From contig NZ_JAFBFW010000007.1 of NCBI RefSeq assembly GCF_016909495.1, positions 1 through 64,000 of the forward strand: DNA of 64,000 nt, in the 5' to 3' direction. The stretch is from Pantoea coffeiphila. Lineage in GTDB: Bacteria > Pseudomonadota > Gammaproteobacteria > Enterobacterales > Enterobacteriaceae. The notes beneath the pieces were generated by a model. The model made no database searches. It had not been told where the DNA came from and saw only the letters and a program-made list of their open reading frames with translations. How positions within the stretch are numbered: the first letter of the stretch is position 1; every line of letters starts with the position of its first letter. This document shows, piece after piece, positions 1-8,371 of the stretch. Position numbers and translations under genes: made by a program.

Positions 1-426
1 TGCTACGAAATCGGCTGGTCGCCTGTGATGGTGGCAAATCTTGGTGGCGGCGGCACCCCGGCCTACGGGTGTCAGGCGGTGTACTACTTCCCGTACACCT
101 CGCGTAACGCGTTGCAGATTCGGAAGGTCAACGGCAAGCGGGGCGGGATAGAATCGCACATGAGTCCGCTGTCATCTGATCCGGGTGTCAGCACGTCAGT
201 GACAGTGTATTACGGCATTTCAGACGGAGACTATAACGGCTACTGGTCGGGAGATACGGCTGATGCGTCAGTGCGCGCAACGCTGAACGCTATTGGCTGT
301 ATCGCTATCGACCCGGTGAATTATGGATTTGCGGTCACGCACATGATGGACTGCCGACATACCGGCAGCGGAACACCCCGTAAGCCGGGCACCAATGCAC
401 CGGTTAATACCACAATAGTAAATTAA
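1..426 (+). CDS. C-terminal part of an unrecognised, probably phage-derived protein (5' end outside window)
   Basis: The frame is already open at base 1, so the first in-frame ATG (base 25) is probably not the true start and the gene begins to the left. The visible 141 residues hold a Gly-rich stretch (GGGGTPAYG), several aromatic and Ser/Thr/Gly-rich segments and the ending NTTIVN; no transmembrane segment or catalytic motif is evident. The composition would fit a phage structural or host-contact protein. The prophage reading rests mainly on the SOS-controlled UmuD'-like operon immediately downstream. I do not recognise the family. Confidence 0.6.
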   Translation, partial: CYEIGWSPVMVANLGGGGTPAYGCQAVYYFPYTSRNALQIRKVNGKRGGIESHMSPLSSDPGVSTSVTVYYGISDGDYNGYWSGDTADASVRATLNAIGCIAIDPVNYGFAVTHMMDCRHTGSGTPRKPGTNAPVNTTIVN

Positions 427-495
427 TAACCCTGCCAATCATCGTATTAGTAAAAACACCCCACCACCAACTTGATCCCTCCCCGAAAATGATAA

Positions 496-515
496 TACTG
501 TATGTATATACAGTC
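496..515 (+). promoter_or_regulatory. LexA (SOS) box
   Basis: TACTGTATGTATATACAGTC is a near-perfect LexA operator: the core CTGT-N8-ACAG is exact and the spacer is the usual AT-rich alternation. It lies about 20 bases before the ribosome binding site (gggagg) of the next gene and overlaps its likely -10 region (tatata). The two-gene operon downstream should therefore be DNA-damage inducible. The sequence match is direct; regulation is inferred. Confidence 0.92.
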
Positions 516-536
516 ATCGTTTAACGGGAGGGCGTC

Positions 537-779
537 ATGCCTCGCTACTATGAAATCCCCATCGCATTCAGAAACAGCATCGTTCATGAGCCTGGCGGCC
601 GCCGCATCGTTCGCACCACGGACTTTGTGCGCGAGCTGGCAGCGCTCAACCATCACTGGTCGCTGAAGGAAGCCAACCTCTGGATCGAAAATTACCAGCA
701 CGGCTTTAAAGACATCTCAACTGAAGAGGGTGAGCACCGGACATTCTTTTTCTTTAACTCGAATAACGGGAGGATCTGA
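537..779 (+). CDS. Small SOS-controlled protein of unknown function (80 aa)
   Basis: An 80-residue soluble protein with a good ribosome binding site (gggagg, 6 bases before the ATG). Its sequence is not DinI-like, and I do not recognise the family. It is acidic to neutral with a C-terminal FFFFNSNNG stretch and no membrane segment. It is the first gene behind the LexA box and ends two bases before the UmuD'-like gene, whose ribosome binding site lies inside its 3' end, so the two are almost certainly cotranscribed and translationally coupled. The position suggests a partner or modulator of the UmuD'-like protein, but that is inference only. Confidence 0.8.
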   Translation: MPRYYEIPIAFRNSIVHEPGGRRIVRTTDFVRELAALNHHWSLKEANLWIENYQHGFKDISTEEGEHRTFFFFNSNNGRI

Positions 780-781
780 TT

Positions 782-1105
782 ATGGGCTTTCCATCACCGG
801 CAAAGGATTACATCGAGACGCGGATTGACCTTAACGAGTTGCTGGTTTCGCACCCATCCTCGACGCTGATTATCAATGACGTGGGGCGCGTGGTGATCGT
901 TGACCGGTCGCTAAGAGCAGGCCAGGGTGACACAGTGGCTTTTGAGTTGTTCGGGGAAGGGCAGCTCGGAAAGTTGTCGGGCAGGGCACTGATAACGGAG
1001 GACGGTGAGGCGATCGAGGGAGATGCGCTGGACGAGGTGACGATTATTGGCCGGGTAACTCACATCGCGCTGGAAATCACGCCGGAACATCGGCCAACGA
1101 TCTGA
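782..1105 (+). CDS. UmuD'-like protein lacking the catalytic serine box
   Basis: A 107-residue homologue of the processed form of UmuD. It starts MGFPSPAKDY, which aligns with UmuD exactly from Gly25, the residue after the RecA-stimulated self-cleavage site, and continues through the conserved ETRIDLNELLVSHPSST segment. The next block, which in UmuD and HumD carries SGDSM with the nucleophile Ser60, is missing: the sequence passes directly to VVIVDRS. The C-terminal part (EVTIIGRVTHI) again fits the UmuD fold. It is shorter than UmuD (139 aa) and is probably catalytically dead. It may act as a constitutively 'activated' or competing partner of UmuD/UmuC, or as a prophage remnant. Phage P1 HumD is the known UmuD'-like precedent, but it keeps the active-site serine. 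Confidence 0.82.
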   Translation: MGFPSPAKDYIETRIDLNELLVSHPSSTLIINDVGRVVIVDRSLRAGQGDTVAFELFGEGQLGKLSGRALITEDGEAIEGDALDEVTIIGRVTHIALEITPEHRPTI

Positions 1106-1339
1106 GCGAAAAATAGCGTCGCGTACAAAACCCTGTACAGAATTGGGGTGGTTTTCTGATTAACTTTTAAAAATCAGTTAATTGAAAGTGGTGTTTAGTA
1201 ATCGTGGAAGAGGAAGGTAGGCTGTGCGCGATCGTTTTTCAAAGTTTATATCCGTTCACTTTTGTTCATATGGCCCTGAGCGATGCAGAACGATGTTTCA
1301 GATATGGTAAACCATTATCCCCCTGCTCTGAAGTGACGA
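1106..1339 (+). other. Intergenic region between prophage-like operon and chromosomal genes
   Basis: AT-rich spacer. I see no tRNA, integrase gene or recognisable attachment repeat. A 73-codon open frame spans part of it but has no convincing ribosome binding site. This is where any prophage-chromosome junction would lie, but no boundary can be defined from one side. Confidence 0.4.
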
Positions 1340-2326
1340 ATGCCGCCGTTCACCGCCGAAGAAAAAATGCGACCACGCATTTCCAGACTGTCGCACGCTA
1401 TACTGTGTTACCAACTCTCGCCTGACGGACGGTTAAGCGTTACACTGAAGCAGGGTTACTGTCTGAAATCGGGGAATAAATTGCCTGTAAATCTGTTAGC
1501 CATTCCGCCCGTTGCGTTGAGCAGCTCGAAAGCCGCTGGCATCCTGTTGATTAATGAAGGGCCGGGCCCGGTGCGGTCAAAAGCCCTGTACACCCAGGGT
1601 GACCGCGATCTGCAACAAATGGCGTCGATGACTAAAATATTGACCGCAATGGTTCTGGCGGACCTGAAACCTGATTTAACCACGCTGCTGACCCGCACCG
1701 ATGCTGATTCCGCGCTGGGTTCTGGCGCAAACCTCAACGTCAGTGAATCCATCTCGGTGAATGATGCTTTCTATAATCTGATGCTGCCATCCTCCAACGT
1801 GACTGCCAATATGATTGCCAGAATCTGGGGCGGAAAACTGCTGCAGGCCGAAGGGATAACCGACTACACCGACAGACAGGCCTTGGTGCGCTGGGTTCGC
1901 CAGATGAATGCGAAATGCCGTTCTATCGGCATGGGATCGGCTCTGTTTACCACGCCTTCCGGGCTGGGAAACAATCATGCCAGCGTGATCGGTGCCCTGA
2001 AAATGGTGGCACGCGCCACGCGCTATCCGATGATTATGCGCAGCTGGAAGACGCAGAACTACCGTCTGAAAGTGTTTGGCGATACCCCGCGTATTGAAAC
2101 CATCTCAAACACCAACAACCTGCTGTTCTCCGATCTGGAAGTGATTGGCGGTAAAACCGGCACGCTGGCGCCAATCTACAACCTGGCCTGCGTGGTATCG
2201 ATGCCGAACAACCAGCTGCTGCTGGTAGTTACGCTGGGTGCTGAGCGGGCGGAAGATCGCTTTACCGACTGCAAGGCGATGATCGATGCGGTGAAAGTGC
2301 AGTACCAGACGCCGAAAGCCAGCTAG
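1340..2326 (+). CDS. S11-family D-alanyl-D-alanine carboxypeptidase/endopeptidase-like protein, no clear signal peptide
   Basis: A penicillin-binding serine hydrolase of the DacA/PbpG class that would trim peptidoglycan peptides. All three motifs are present and ordered: S96-M-T-K99 (SxxK), S151-S-N153 (SxN) and K272-T-G274 (KTG). The residue numbers use the ATG at 1340. The first 60 residues look neither like a Sec signal nor like a domain. An in-frame TTG at 1481 has a better ribosome binding site (ggggaataaa) but also gives no export signal. Either the start is wrong, export uses an unusual leader, or the gene has lost its leader. dacD follows on the same strand about 110 bp downstream, so two S11 enzymes are adjacent. 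The family is certain; start and location are not. Confidence 0.75.
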   Translation: MPPFTAEEKMRPRISRLSHAILCYQLSPDGRLSVTLKQGYCLKSGNKLPVNLLAIPPVALSSSKAAGILLINEGPGPVRSKALYTQGDRDLQQMASMTKILTAMVLADLKPDLTTLLTRTDADSALGSGANLNVSESISVNDAFYNLMLPSSNVTANMIARIWGGKLLQAEGITDYTDRQALVRWVRQMNAKCRSIGMGSALFTTPSGLGNNHASVIGALKMVARATRYPMIMRSWKTQNYRLKVFGDTPRIETISNTNNLLFSDLEVIGGKTGTLAPIYNLACVVSMPNNQLLLVVTLGAERAEDRFTDCKAMIDAVKVQYQTPKAS

Positions 2327-2435
2327 TGCGCTAATTCTCTGATTATTCATATTTTCTTGCAATTTAATTACACTTTGCCACGCGATATCTCGTACAACAT
2401 CCGCAGTTTTTGTTGGTTAATTCGAGGATTTAGCG

Positions 2436-3617
2436 GTGAAGAAGCGTCAGCTTGGAAGTGTATGCCTGGTTTTATTACTGAGTACGGTTGCCCGTGCTGA
2501 AGATCTCCCCGCAGAGAACGCTCTGGCGTTCCCGCTTACCCCTCCGGCTATTGATGCCGCCTCCTGGGTACTGATGGATGCCACCACCGGGCAAATCCTG
2601 ACGGCCGGTAATCCGGATGAGCGCCGCAACCCGGCCAGCCTGACCAAGCTGATGACCGGTTACGTGGTGGATCGCGCCATCGATAAAAAGCGCATCAGCC
2701 GCGATGATATTGTTACCGTCGGTAAAGATGCCTGGGCTGCCGGCAACCCGGTATTTAAGGGCTCCTCGCTGATGTTCCTCAAACCTGGCGATAAAGTCAC
2801 CGTGCGCGATCTCAGCCGGGGAGTGATTATCGACTCCGGCAATGATGCCTGCGTGGCACTCGCCGACTACGTGGCGGGCAGCCAGTCCAGTTTTGTCGAT
2901 CTGATGAATCAGTACGTGGGCAAATTAGGCATGGCTAACAGTCATTTCGAAACCGTTCACGGGCTGGATGCCCCGGGTCAGTACACCACCGCTCGCGATC
3001 TGGCGATCCTGTCCCGGGCTATTATTAGCGGCGAGCCGGACTTCTATCAGATGTACAGTGAAAAATCGCTGACCTGGAACGGCATTACCCAGCAGAACCG
3101 TAACGGCCTGCTGTGGGACAAAACTCTGCACGTGGACGGCCTGAAAACCGGGCATACCGAAAGCGCAGGGTTTAACCTGATTGCCTCCAGCGTTGATGGT
3201 CAGCGCCGTCTGATCGCGGTGGTAATGGGCGGGAAAAGTCCGAAAGGGCGTGAGGAGCAGGCTCGCAAGCTGCTGACCTGGGGGCAGAGCAACTTTGATA
3301 CCGTGCAGCTGTTCCATGCTGGAAAAGAGATCGGCCATGAAAAAGTGTGGTACGGCAGCCCGCGCAGCGTTCCTCTGGGCAGCGAAAAAGATATTTACCT
3401 CTCCCTGCCGCGTGATGAAGTTCAGAAAATCAAAGCGCGCTATGTGGTTGAAAATAAAAATCTGGAAGCGCCGCTGAAGCTGCACGAGCAGGTTGGCACC
3501 ATTCAGCTGGTGGACGGCGATAAGCTGCTGACCAGCTATCCGCTGGTAACTCTCCAGTCGGTAGAACAGGCCGGCATTTTTACCCGCATCAGCGATTACA
3601 TTCAGCGTAAGCTCTAA
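2436..3617 (+). CDS. dacD: D-alanyl-D-alanine carboxypeptidase DacD (PBP6b)
   Basis: Periplasmic DD-carboxypeptidase that removes the terminal D-Ala from peptidoglycan pentapeptides. It starts at GTG with a Sec signal (about residues 1-21, ending ARA). The active-site motifs are S68-L-T-K71, S134-G-N136 and K237-T-G239, followed by the beta-rich PBP5 C-terminal domain and an amphipathic tail (FTRISDYIQRKL) of the kind that anchors these enzymes to the inner membrane. The 393-aa length and segments such as PASLTKLMTGYVVDRAID match E. coli DacD closely. In E. coli dacD neighbours sbmC; here one LysR gene is inserted between them. Confidence 0.93.
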   Translation: MKKRQLGSVCLVLLLSTVARAEDLPAENALAFPLTPPAIDAASWVLMDATTGQILTAGNPDERRNPASLTKLMTGYVVDRAIDKKRISRDDIVTVGKDAWAAGNPVFKGSSLMFLKPGDKVTVRDLSRGVIIDSGNDACVALADYVAGSQSSFVDLMNQYVGKLGMANSHFETVHGLDAPGQYTTARDLAILSRAIISGEPDFYQMYSEKSLTWNGITQQNRNGLLWDKTLHVDGLKTGHTESAGFNLIASSVDGQRRLIAVVMGGKSPKGREEQARKLLTWGQSNFDTVQLFHAGKEIGHEKVWYGSPRSVPLGSEKDIYLSLPRDEVQKIKARYVVENKNLEAPLKLHEQVGTIQLVDGDKLLTSYPLVTLQSVEQAGIFTRISDYIQRKL

Positions 3618-3773
3618 AAAGTGACGTCGCCGATCCGCCCGCTTACAGCGCTAAACGCAGCCGCGGCTCTTCATATCGCCATTTGCAATCTGTCCTGGTT
3701 TTAGCGGGCAGATAACTGTATTTATCAACGCAGTATGCAAGAATGGAAATGAATTGTTTCCATAAAATTGAGA

Positions 3774-4679
3774 ATGGTGATGTTAAAAGATCTGCGTGAT
3801 GTGGCATTGTTCAATGCAATAGCCAGTGGCGGAACATTATCGGCGGCCGGGCGTCAGCTCGGGATCTCGCTGGCCGTCGTCAGCAAACGGCTGACGCAAA
3901 TGGAACAGCAGCTTGGCGTAAGGCTGTTTCACCGTACCACGCGGCATGTTTCGCTGACCGATGAAGGGCTGGTTTTTGCTGAACATGCGGCGCGGTTGCA
4001 GCAAGAGCTGGAGGCGATTGACAGCGCACTGGCCAATCGCCTGGGGCGTGCCAGCGGGACCCTGCGGATCACCGCATCACACAGTATGGGGCAGCGCTGG
4101 CTTGCGCCGATCCTTAATGAATTTATGATTGAGCACCCCGGAGTTAAGCTCCAGCTGCATCTTAGCGACCGGGTTATCGATCTGGCAGCCAGCGGCTATG
4201 ACCTGGCAATCCGCTACGGTGCGCTGGCGGATTCCCGGCTGGTGGCGCGGGAGCTGGTTGGCAATCGGCGGGTGCTGTGTGCCTCGCCGGGCTATGCGGC
4301 AAGGCATGGCCTGCCGCAAACGCTGGAAGAGTTGAGCGCCCACTGCTGCATCGTTACCGGAGATGCACCGATGACCGAGTGGCGTTTTGGCAGCGATGAA
4401 GAGCAGCGCAGCGTGCCGATAAATTCACGGCTGCAGGTCAACACCGGAGAAGCGGCGCATGCGCTGGCGCTGAATGACGCGGGGATCGCGATGAAATCAA
4501 TCTGGGACGTCGCAGGAGACCTGCGTGATGGGCGTCTTCTGACGGTTCTGGGGGACTATCCGCTACCTGCGGCACCGCTGCATGCCATCTGGCTGAGTGG
4601 TCTTCACCAGCCGCCGCGAGTCAGGCTGTTTGTTGAGAAACTCAGACTGCAACTGGCGCAGCACTGGAATGATTTTTAA
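3774..4679 (+). CDS. LysR-type transcriptional regulator
   Basis: A 301-residue LysR regulator: N-terminal winged helix-turn-helix (LKDLRDVALFNAIASGGTLS, then AAGRQLGISLAVVSKRL) and a type 2 periplasmic-binding-like effector domain. It resembles the DsdC/GcvA-like group with an HRTTRHVSLT segment. Starts are possible at the ATG used here or the ATG two codons later; neither has a strong ribosome binding site. It stands alone between dacD and sbmC on the same strand, and no divergent target gene is adjacent, so its regulon cannot be guessed. It interrupts the dacD-sbmC adjacency seen in E. coli. Confidence 0.88.
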   Translation: MVMLKDLRDVALFNAIASGGTLSAAGRQLGISLAVVSKRLTQMEQQLGVRLFHRTTRHVSLTDEGLVFAEHAARLQQELEAIDSALANRLGRASGTLRITASHSMGQRWLAPILNEFMIEHPGVKLQLHLSDRVIDLAASGYDLAIRYGALADSRLVARELVGNRRVLCASPGYAARHGLPQTLEELSAHCCIVTGDAPMTEWRFGSDEEQRSVPINSRLQVNTGEAAHALALNDAGIAMKSIWDVAGDLRDGRLLTVLGDYPLPAAPLHAIWLSGLHQPPRVRLFVEKLRLQLAQHWNDF

Positions 4680-4777
4680 CCCGAGACATGTGAGGTCCCG
4701 GGTCTACGCTGGCGCGGCGGTCATATTCCGCTGCGCCGGACATCGTAACACCACAACGCGAAAAGGAATGAAATGTG

Positions 4778-5248
4778 ATGAGAGTAGAAATACAGGAGTT
4801 ACCGGCCAGTCAGATGGCGGGATATCGGCTTGAAGGTGCGTGGGAAATGACCGTTCCGCAGGGTTTTTCCCGACTGAGCGAGTGGGTAAACCGCAATCGA
4901 CTGAAGGGCGAATGGCTGGCGGTTTACCATGGTAATCCACAGCAGATGTCGGTAGATCAGCTCAAAGTGGACACCGGTATCAGCGTGTCTACAGAGTTTA
5001 TTTTACCGCTCGACAGTGAAGGTGTGCAGCTGCGACCGATTCCGGCCGCGCGTTACGCCGTATCACATGTGCAGGTCAGGGATGGTGATTTTACCAAACC
5101 GTGGCGTAAGTTTTTTGATGACTGGCTACCGGGCAGCGGTTATCAGCAGGCGGAAGGTCCATGCTACGATCGATATCTGAACGATGGTTCTGAAACCGGC
5201 ATCTGGGAATTCCTGATTTGCGCCCCGATTGAAAAGCGCCAGGCTTGA
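4778..5248 (+). CDS. sbmC: DNA gyrase inhibitor SbmC (GyrI)
   Basis: A 156-residue cytoplasmic protein of the GyrI-like small-molecule-binding fold. In E. coli SbmC binds gyrase and protects against microcin B17, CcdB and quinolone-type damage. The family signature GYRLEGAWEMTVPQGF near residue 16 and the C-terminal block CYDRYLNDGSETGIWEF with a conserved acidic/aromatic pocket are visible. The ATG is preceded by aaaggaa; a GTG one codon upstream lacks suitable spacing. E. coli sbmC is LexA-regulated, but no comparable SOS box is obvious in the 98 bp upstream here. Confidence 0.9.
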   Translation: MRVEIQELPASQMAGYRLEGAWEMTVPQGFSRLSEWVNRNRLKGEWLAVYHGNPQQMSVDQLKVDTGISVSTEFILPLDSEGVQLRPIPAARYAVSHVQVRDGDFTKPWRKFFDDWLPGSGYQQAEGPCYDRYLNDGSETGIWEFLICAPIEKRQA

Positions 5249-5317
5249 TGTGAATTTTTTATTGGAATTTTGTAATTAAATTGCACACAAAAAAACCAGT
5301 GCGTTAAAGTTTTGCTA

Positions 5318-5358
5318 CCGTGCGGTAATCACAGTGGTTAATGTTGTTTACCGCACGG
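5318..5358. repeat. 11-bp perfect inverted repeat upstream of yeeA
   Basis: CCGTGCGGTAA and TTACCGCACGG are exact inverted copies separated by 19 bp. Each arm is itself nearly palindromic (TACCG-N2-CGGTA). The element lies about 100 bp before the yeeA start and no T-run follows, so a regulator operator or mRNA leader structure is more likely than a terminator. Confidence 0.6.
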
Positions 5359-5460
5359 AAATGGCCTGAAAAACTGTCTAAAATCAGCCATGTCCGTCTG
5401 TCCATCTTCCGCGCTTCAGGTATTATTAGCCGCTATTTCTGATCTTTTTCGGAGCCTGTT

Positions 5461-6519
5461 TTGCGACCCGACACGCCGCTTTCGGCCCTGCATTTTAGCG
5501 TTTATCGCAACTACCGTATTGTTCACGGCATTCGCATTGCCGTGGCCTTTGTGCTCACCTTTCTGCTGGTGCGTCTGCTGGATATTCCGGAAGGCAGCTG
5601 GCCGCTGATCACCCTGGTTGTGGTGATGGGGCCAATCTCATCCTGGGGCAACGTGTTTCCTCGCGCGGTGCAGCGTATAGGCGGCACGATATTTGGCTCC
5701 ATCTCCGGATTGATAGCGTTGAAGCTGGAACTGTTCAGCCTGCCGGTGATGCTGGTGTGGTGTGCCGTCGTGATGTTTATTTGCGGCTTCCTTACGCTGG
5801 GTAAGCATCCTTATATGGCGCTGCTGATCGGCATTACCCTCGCCGTGATCTGCGGGGGTACGCCGGGAGATATCCATTCCGCGCTCTGGCGTGGCGGGGA
5901 TGTCATTCTCGGCTCACTGCTGGCGTTACTGTTTACCAGCATCTGGCCGCAGAAAGCCTATACCCACTGGCGCATTCAGCTGTCTGATTCCCTGCTGGAG
6001 ACGGCAAAAATCTATCATGCCGGCTTTTCGCCAAATCTGGTCGAACAGCCACGCCTGACGCGCCCGCTACAAAGACTGTTGGGCAAGGTGGTGAAAATGC
6101 GCTCGCTGATCGATCCGGCCAGTAAGGAAACGCGCACGCCCCGCTCGGTATTCGAAGCCATCCAGACCCTTAACCGCAATATCGTTTGTACCCTGGAGTT
6201 GCAGTTAAACGCCTGGTGGGCCTCGCGGCAAAGTCATCTTATTCTGCTTAATGCGCCAACCCTGCGGCGCACGCAGCAGATGACGGAAGATATGCTGCGC
6301 ACGCTATCGAAAGCCATCGTTGACGGCAACACTGAGCAAATGGCGGCCAACAGTGCAGAACTGGCATCAATCAGTCGCGAACTGCGCCAGCTGATCGCCG
6401 AAGCCGGCGGTGATGAACAGGTGGAAACGCCCATTCACGGTTATGTCTGGCTGAGCCTGGAAATGGCTCGTCAGCTGGAGCGACTGTCCGAGCTTTTGCG
6501 CCTCGCGCTGCGAAAATAA
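5461..6519 (+). CDS. yeeA: Inner-membrane protein YeeA, FUSC family
   Basis: A 352-residue integral membrane protein with an N-terminal block of about six transmembrane segments (for example AVAFVLTFLLVRLLDI and VMLVWCAVVMFICGFL) followed by a soluble, helical C-terminal half. This is the architecture of FUSC/aromatic-acid-exporter-like proteins; the transported substrate of YeeA is not established. The start is TTG: it reproduces the length (352 aa) and N-terminus (MRxDxxLS) of E. coli YeeA, and no better ATG exists. Gene order sbmC - yeeA - yeeX is the same as in E. coli. Confidence 0.9.
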   Translation: MRPDTPLSALHFSVYRNYRIVHGIRIAVAFVLTFLLVRLLDIPEGSWPLITLVVVMGPISSWGNVFPRAVQRIGGTIFGSISGLIALKLELFSLPVMLVWCAVVMFICGFLTLGKHPYMALLIGITLAVICGGTPGDIHSALWRGGDVILGSLLALLFTSIWPQKAYTHWRIQLSDSLLETAKIYHAGFSPNLVEQPRLTRPLQRLLGKVVKMRSLIDPASKETRTPRSVFEAIQTLNRNIVCTLELQLNAWWASRQSHLILLNAPTLRRTQQMTEDMLRTLSKAIVDGNTEQMAANSAELASISRELRQLIAEAGGDEQVETPIHGYVWLSLEMARQLERLSELLRLALRK

Positions 6520-6678
6520 AACGATTCAGCAACTACTTACTGCGGGATGCTCAGCGCCAGGGTAAGATAGTGCTATTCGGTTGAGCAGATTTAACATTGC
6601 CATCGGCAGCGGTGTGCCGCTAAGCTGGTAGCCACGACAGTGATGCCTGTGCAACAGGCCCAAAAGAAAGGTGTCTTC

Positions 6679-6993
6679 ATGGAAAATGCAAAGCAATCAT
6701 TTCAGGACGTACTGGAGTTCGTGCGTATGTTCCGTCGCAAAAACAAACTGCAGCGTGAAATCGTCGATAACGAAAAGAAAATCCGCGACAACCAGAAACG
6801 CGTGCTGCTGCTTGATAACCTGTCCGAGTACATTAAGCCGGGCATGAGCGTAGAAGCCATCCAGGAAATCATCGCCAGCATGCGTAGTGACTATGAAGAC
6901 CGCGTTGATGACTACATCATCAAGAATGCTGACCTGTCGAAAGAACGTCGCGACCTGTCGAAAAAACTGAAAGCGATGGGCGAGCCGAAGTAA
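6679..6993 (+). CDS. yeeX: YeeX, DUF496 family protein
   Basis: A 104-residue, highly charged, helical coiled-coil-prone protein ([20 protein letters not shown], later [15 protein letters not shown]) of the DUF496 family, which is restricted mainly to gamma-proteobacteria and has no settled function. The start used has a Shine-Dalgarno (aaaggt) and gives the usual family length; an upstream in-frame start 13 codons earlier does not fit the family. It ends at an intrinsic terminator shared with the convergent LacI-type gene region. Confidence 0.93.
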   Translation: MENAKQSFQDVLEFVRMFRRKNKLQREIVDNEKKIRDNQKRVLLLDNLSEYIKPGMSVEAIQEIIASMRSDYEDRVDDYIIKNADLSKERRDLSKKLKAMGEPK

Positions 6994-7046
6994 CGCCCGG
7001 CGAAAGGTGGAACCGTTCTGCGGTCTTCACCGATACTGTTTCAGAG

Positions 7047-7074
7047 GCCACTATGCATATAGTGGCTTTTTTTT
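7047..7074 (+). terminator. Intrinsic terminator after yeeX
   Basis: Stem GCCACTAT / ATAGTGGC with a 4-base loop, followed by a run of eight T. It closes the yeeX transcript about 55 bp after its stop codon. Confidence 0.9.
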
Positions 7075-7088
7075 GCCTGGGGGAAGGG

Positions 7089-8165
7089 CTACGGCTCCGA
7101 ACCCTGTGCCAGAACGCGCGCCAGGCGGCGAAGTTCTGCGGCGACTTTAGCACTCCCGTTTTTACCATTGAACACCGGCGCAGTGCTGTTTCGCACCACC
7201 AGCTCCGTAGTAAAGATTTCACCCGCCCTCGGGTTTTGTGGCTGCTCCACGCGACTGATTAACCAATCAACGCTGCGCGCTCCCAGCAGACGCATGTCCT
7301 GGCGAACCGTAGTCAGCGGTGGCTGATACCAGGCACTGTCGGCGGTATCGTCATAGCCCACCACTGAAATCTCTGTCGGAACCACGATGCCGCGCTGATG
7401 CAGCGCCTGCATGGCACCCAGAGCCATCTGATCGTTGGCGACCAGCAGTGCCGAGGGTAAATCCTGGTCGGCCAGCTGCATGACCGCCTGAAAGCCCGAG
7501 CTGGCGCTCCAGTCTCCAAACAGTTCGGCCTGCGCAACCAGCTGATGCTGTTGCAGTACCTGCCGCCAGGCATCTGCCCGCGCGCGCGCAGCAACCGATG
7601 ACGATGGTCCGTTGAGCAAGACAATGCGGCGATGTCCCAGCGCCAGCAGGTGCTCTGCGCCCTGGCGTGCTCCGGCTCGTGCGCTAAAACCGCAGCTGGA
7701 CACCGGCGCTTCTTCCGCCACATCAAGGAACAGGCAGGGCAGGGAACCGGCCATCGTTTCAATCTGCTGCGCCGCATCGGTTTCCAGCGGCAGATTAATC
7801 AGCAACGCATCTACCCGCTGCGCCAGCAGATCGCTGACCGCCGCCTGTGCACCGTCCGCACCTGCCATTGCCATGACCAGATGCCATCCCAGCTGACTGG
7901 CACGCTGCTGCATCGCCGAGGCAATCTGCGCCGGAGCCAGCAGCGCCAGATCGCTGGTCGCCAGCCCGAGTGTGCGGGTGTTCTTTCCAGCCAGCTGCTG
8001 GGCAACGCGATTTGGCACATAGTTAAGTGCAAGCATCGCAGCCTCAACCCGACTGCGGGTCGATTCGGCCACCTGGCTGGAGTGATTCAGCACCCGGGAA
8101 ACGGTCTGATAGGAGACGCCGGCTGCCTGAGCAACATCATCCAGCGTCACGGAACGGGATTTCAT
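7089..8165 (-). CDS. LacI/GalR-family transcriptional regulator
   Basis: A 358-residue repressor: LacI helix-turn-helix at the N-terminus (VTLDDVAQAAGVSYQTVSRV), hinge helix (NRVAQQLAGKNT) and a periplasmic-binding-protein-like sensor domain. The SYQTVSRV recognition helix is the LacI type rather than the common SxxTVSR PurR type. No sugar transport or catabolic gene is adjacent, and the divergent neighbour is a lipid A-Kdo hydroxylase, so the effector and targets are unknown. It converges on yeeX and is divergent from the Kdo hydroxylase gene across about 200 bp. Confidence 0.88.
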   Translation of the reverse strand: MKSRSVTLDDVAQAAGVSYQTVSRVLNHSSQVAESTRSRVEAAMLALNYVPNRVAQQLAGKNTRTLGLATSDLALLAPAQIASAMQQRASQLGWHLVMAMAGADGAQAAVSDLLAQRVDALLINLPLETDAAQQIETMAGSLPCLFLDVAEEAPVSSCGFSARAGARQGAEHLLALGHRRIVLLNGPSSSVAARARADAWRQVLQQHQLVAQAELFGDWSASSGFQAVMQLADQDLPSALLVANDQMALGAMQALHQRGIVVPTEISVVGYDDTADSAWYQPPLTTVRQDMRLLGARSVDWLISRVEQPQNPRAGEIFTTELVVRNSTAPVFNGKNGSAKVAAELRRLARVLAQGSEP

Positions 8166-8371
8166 GATTAGCTCCTTTAAAGATGGCGCAGTGTAACAGT
8201 AAACACCGTGGCTCTGTTGACCTCCGGTTTAATTAATTCTGGCTCTGCGCCATATAATCAGCCGTCAGAAGCTCACTATTTATCCCGCAGTCATTAACGT
8301 GATTACACTTTATTTAGACAACGGCGGCGTGCTGGAAGCCGGTTCTCGCTGCAAGGAAATAAGGATATCAA

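Noticed and set aside
1204-1425. 73-codon open frame between the UmuD'-like and S11 genes
   Set aside because: No ribosome binding site, no recognisable domain, and it overlaps the start of the S11 gene in another frame.
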